This document shows, in pieces, positions 61,779 through 64,000 of a stretch of DNA of 64,000 bases. Position 1 is the stretch's first letter; each line of letters begins with the position of its first letter. The notes beneath the pieces were generated by a model. It was not told the DNA's origin, made no database searches, and worked only from the letters and a program-made list of their open reading frames with translations. The translations under genes were made by a program, and so were the position numbers. Origin of the DNA: Candidatus Saccharimonadota bacterium (GTDB lineage Bacteria; Patescibacteriota; Saccharimonadia; Saccharimonadales; Saccharimonadaceae); contig QJZZ01000002.1 in the NCBI GenBank assembly GCA_003246575.1, forward strand, positions 61,911-125,910, in the 5' to 3' direction.

Positions 61779-63191
61779 ATGAATTGGAAAATTATTTTAC
61801 GCTCGCTCAAAAACCGAGATATGCAGAAACGACTCGGCATTCTATTGGGACTCATCGTCGTATTCCGTATGCTCGCACACATTCCAGTGCCGCTCGCAGA
61901 CGCGACCGAACTCAAAACCATCGTCTCGGGGCTGCTAGGCAGCACTGATTTTGGTGGCTTTATCAACCTGCTCTCAGGTGGTGCACTTGCTCAATTCTCG
62001 ATCGTCCTCGTTGGCCTCGGCCCATTCATCACCGCGAGTATCATCACGCAGTTGCTCACCAAGGCAATTCCGAAGCTCGAAGAACTCCACAAGGACGGTG
62101 AATCAGGCCGTCGCAAGATCAACCAGTGGACACGTATCATCGCTGTACCGCTCGCAATCGTCCAATCTATCGCCTACATCTACATCCTCCGCCAATCTTA
62201 CCTCTCTGGTGTTACCGCTGGTACGCTTGATACCTCCCTGTGGGAATGGGTCGTTGCGGTCGGCGCCCTGAGCGCTGGTTCCATCCTCTTGATGTGGCTT
62301 GGCGAATTGATGACCGAGCAGGGTGTCGGAAACGGTATCAGCCTCTTGATCTTTGCAGGTATTATCAGCCAACTGCCAACCACTCTTGGCACGATCATTG
62401 CCTCACTCTTCGATGCCTCAGCTGGTGGACTGAACGTCTTTGGATGGTTCACGATTCCTGTCAATCCAGATCTGTTCTGGCTTATACTCGCCATAGCAGC
62501 ATTGGCAATTATCGTCCTATATATCCTCGTCAAGATCAATGAAGCGCAACGCGTCATCACGATTAATTACGCCAAGCGCGTCAACTCAAACAGCGCCTAC
62601 GGTGGCGTCAAAAGCATCCTGCCAGTCAAGCTGATTGCAGCCGGTGTGATTCCTGTCATCTTCGCCGTTGCCTTCTTGAGCCTGCCAGCATTCGCCGGAC
62701 AACTCCTCAAAGCAACAGGCAACGAGAACTACACAGTCCTCGCCGACAATCTCGTACGTTGGTTCCAGGCACCACAAGCAACCAGTTTCACCTCAGGTGA
62801 CTGGGGCGTTGCCGTCTACCCAATTGCATACTTCTTGCTGGTTATCATGTTTACGTACTTCTACACGGGTATCGTATTCAATAGCAATGAAATTTCTGAG
62901 AACCTGCAAAAGCAAGGTGGCTTCATCGAAGGCGTTCGTCCTGGCCTCCAGACAGAGCGCTACCTGACACGAACCGTTAACCGTCTCATCCTCTTCGGCT
63001 CGATTGCTCTCGGCCTCATCGCCGTACTGCCATTCGCGGTCGAATACACGCTCGTTCAACTCGGCTACAGCCAGGTATCAAGTCTTGCCATCGGCGGAAC
63101 TGGCCTCCTCATCGTCGTGACCGTTGGTCTCGAAACCATGCGCCAGCTCAACTCGCGCGCACTCATGGTCACTTACGACGACTACAAATAA
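61779..63191 (+). CDS. secY: Preprotein translocase subunit SecY
   Basis: 470 residues with ten expected membrane segments. RLGILLGLIVVFRMLAHIPVP (helix 1), the plug region after it, ALAQFSIVLVGLGPFITASIITQLL (helix 2), LLIFAGIISQLPT, and the cytosolic loop with IKINEAQRVITINYAKRV-like sequence. It is the protein-conducting channel of the Sec system. AGGGA lies upstream of the ATG. The usual adk and map genes do not follow. Confidence 0.97.
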   Translation: MNWKIILRSLKNRDMQKRLGILLGLIVVFRMLAHIPVPLADATELKTIVSGLLGSTDFGGFINLLSGGALAQFSIVLVGLGPFITASIITQLLTKAIPKLEELHKDGESGRRKINQWTRIIAVPLAIVQSIAYIYILRQSYLSGVTAGTLDTSLWEWVVAVGALSAGSILLMWLGELMTEQGVGNGISLLIFAGIISQLPTTLGTIIASLFDASAGGLNVFGWFTIPVNPDLFWLILAIAALAIIVLYILVKINEAQRVITINYAKRVNSNSAYGGVKSILPVKLIAAGVIPVIFAVAFLSLPAFAGQLLKATGNENYTVLADNLVRWFQAPQATSFTSGDWGVAVYPIAYFLLVIMFTYFYTGIVFNSNEISENLQKQGGFIEGVRPGLQTERYLTRTVNRLILFGSIALGLIAVLPFAVEYTLVQLGYSQVSSLAIGGTGLLIVVTVGLETMRQLNSRALMVTYDDYK

Positions 63192-63207
63192 CCTGCAACA
63201 ATTGAAA

Positions 63208-63267
63208 AACCGCCGAGGCGGTAGGGTAGAGGGGCTTTTGCCTCGCTCTCCCTACCGCCTGGCGGTT
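63208..63267. terminator. Long two-part hairpin between secY and a convergent orphan gene
   Basis: AACCGCC (63208-63214) pairs with GGCGGTT (63261-63267); GGCGGTAGGG (63217-63226) pairs with CCCTACCGCC (63250-63259). The inside can fold again (GAGG with CCTC). It can serve both strands and resembles the two-part hairpin at 30910-30997. Confidence 0.75.
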
Positions 63268-63269
63268 AT

Positions 63270-63557
63270 CTACTCCTTCTCGCGGGCCGAAAACTGGCAA
63301 AACATAACCAGCCGATCCCGCACCTCGGAGTCACTCATCCGCTTGACGCTTCGACGCGTCGTTAGGAACGTCTGGAGCCGCTCGCGCCACGTGAGTTGCG
63401 CGCCACTACAGCGAACGTACGCAACAGCCTGAACCAGCAACGATCGTGCCGTTTCCGGAGCGAGGTTGCCAGCTCCGTGCTCTGCATACCAAGACAAGGT
63501 CTTGGCGTACTGAGCATGCCTGTGCCCGTACGACAGCCGGGCCAGCCGACCTATCAT
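63270..63557 (-). CDS. Small orphan protein of unknown function
   Basis: 95 residues, ATG preceded by AGGAAGGA. Helical and basic (TWRERLQTFLTTRRSVKRMS), no signal peptide or membrane segment. A TATAAG lies upstream on the minus strand. GC-rich style and its own promoter and terminator, like the other single-gene cassettes. Not recognised. Confidence 0.6.
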   Translation of the reverse strand: MIGRLARLSYGHRHAQYAKTLSWYAEHGAGNLAPETARSLLVQAVAYVRCSGAQLTWRERLQTFLTTRRSVKRMSDSEVRDRLVMFCQFSAREKE

Positions 63558-63747
63558 GGTGCTATCCTTCCTGTGGATCGAGGAGTAGATTCAATCTTAT
63601 ACTGGCATACGCCCCGGGGACAATCAAGCAAAAACGCAATGTATATTGTTGTGAATTGATACTTTTCTTGACGCAGTGAGCGGATTTGCTACAATATCGG
63701 CAGCGCATTGTTTTGAGCCTGCATTTTCATGAGGCAAAACGCTTTAC

Positions 63748-63771
63748 TTATAGAGGCGATTGCTCTATAAT
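63748..63771 (+). promoter_or_regulatory. infA promoter -10 within an inverted repeat
   Basis: TTATAGAG (63748-63755), seven bases, CTCTATAA (63763-63770). The right arm overlaps TATAAT (63766-63771), so a protein bound to the repeat would cover the -10. Confidence 0.45.
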
Positions 63772-63787
63772 ATTCTCTTGTATATCT

Positions 63788-64000
63788 ATGGCGAGTCAAA
63801 AGGAAGTTATCAAATTGAGCGGATTGGTGGTGGAAGCACTGCCTAATACTCAATTTCGTGTCGAACTGGAGAATGGCCTTAGTATCATCGCTCACATCAG
63901 CGGAAAAATGCGAAAGAATTATATCCGTTTGGTACCAGGCGACCGTGTGGAAGTCGAGTTGACCCCTTATGATCTCACAAAGGGCAGAATCGTTTTCCGC
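63788..64000 (+). CDS. infA: Translation initiation factor IF-1 (stop codon beyond the window)
   Basis: 71 codons in the window, the whole protein except perhaps the last residue: [67 protein letters not shown]. This is the S1-like OB-fold of IF-1, which binds the ribosomal A site. There is no clear Shine-Dalgarno; TATAAT ends 16 bases before the ATG. Confidence 0.94.
   Translation, partial: MASQKEVIKLSGLVVEALPNTQFRVELENGLSIIAHISGKMRKNYIRLVPGDRVEVELTPYDLTKGRIVFR

Overview
The window looks like part of a Saccharibacteria (TM7, Patescibacteria/CPR) chromosome. The evidence is its gene content and order, the absence of rpmD (ribosomal protein L30) between rpsE and rplO as is known for CPR genomes, use of the standard code with TGA as a stop, compact operons, and many genes that seem to be transcribed without a 5' leader. 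I saw no phage, insertion sequence, transposase or CRISPR array. The taxonomic call is an inference from these features, not from a database search.

Layout. 1-1480: a divergent scavenging pair, an M1 aminopeptidase (cut by the window edge) and a membrane-anchored HNH nuclease, sharing one palindromic promoter. 1586-8630: nusA, then a clpC-(HExxH protein)-radA-(PIN/TRAM protein) operon under a perfect CIRCE/HrcA operator. 8704-19624: a class A penicillin-binding protein, tyrS, and a tight operon of phosphoglucomutase/phosphomannomutase, recG, a zinc phospholipase C/S1-P1-like protein and rsmD, then an LLM oxidoreductase plus an NAD(P)-binding partner. 19712-22386: two tRNA-Leu genes with nearly identical covarying terminator hairpins, a FAD-linked oxidase and a type IV pilin. 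22567-24929: two unknown genes and a SpoU/TrmH methyltransferase. 24926-27893: a transcription unit that starts with a leaderless His-rich leader peptide and an attenuator and ends in hisS. 27948-30479: trigger factor, and clpP under a second CIRCE. 31037-38531: rpoB-rpoC with a structured leader. 39210-50597: the str genes (rpsL, rpsG, fusA, tuf) and rpsJ, broken up by at least five genes of unknown function. 50617-52723: small membrane proteins and a VanY-type carboxypeptidase. 52826-63191: an S10/spc operon from rplC to rplO followed by secY, with a 40-residue membrane microprotein between rpsH and rplF. The window ends in infA.

How it works together. Most of the window is the translation and transcription core, with protein quality control (ClpC, ClpP, trigger factor) apparently under HrcA. 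Regulation seems to lean on transcript 5' ends: promoters whose -10 box lies 6-9 bases before the start codon, mini-ORFs at transcript starts, and intrinsic-terminator hairpins in the leaders of nusA, rpoB and the hisS operon, and inside one unknown gene. Small orphan genes with their own promoter and long terminator sit between the conserved operons.

Strongest points for follow-up: the His-codon attenuator before the hisS operon, loss of all eight zinc ligands in RNA polymerase beta', covarying hairpins that swallow the tRNA-Leu CCA ends, the microprotein in the spc operon, and the unknown leaderless genes inside the str region. No stretch longer than 300 bases lacks a gene.
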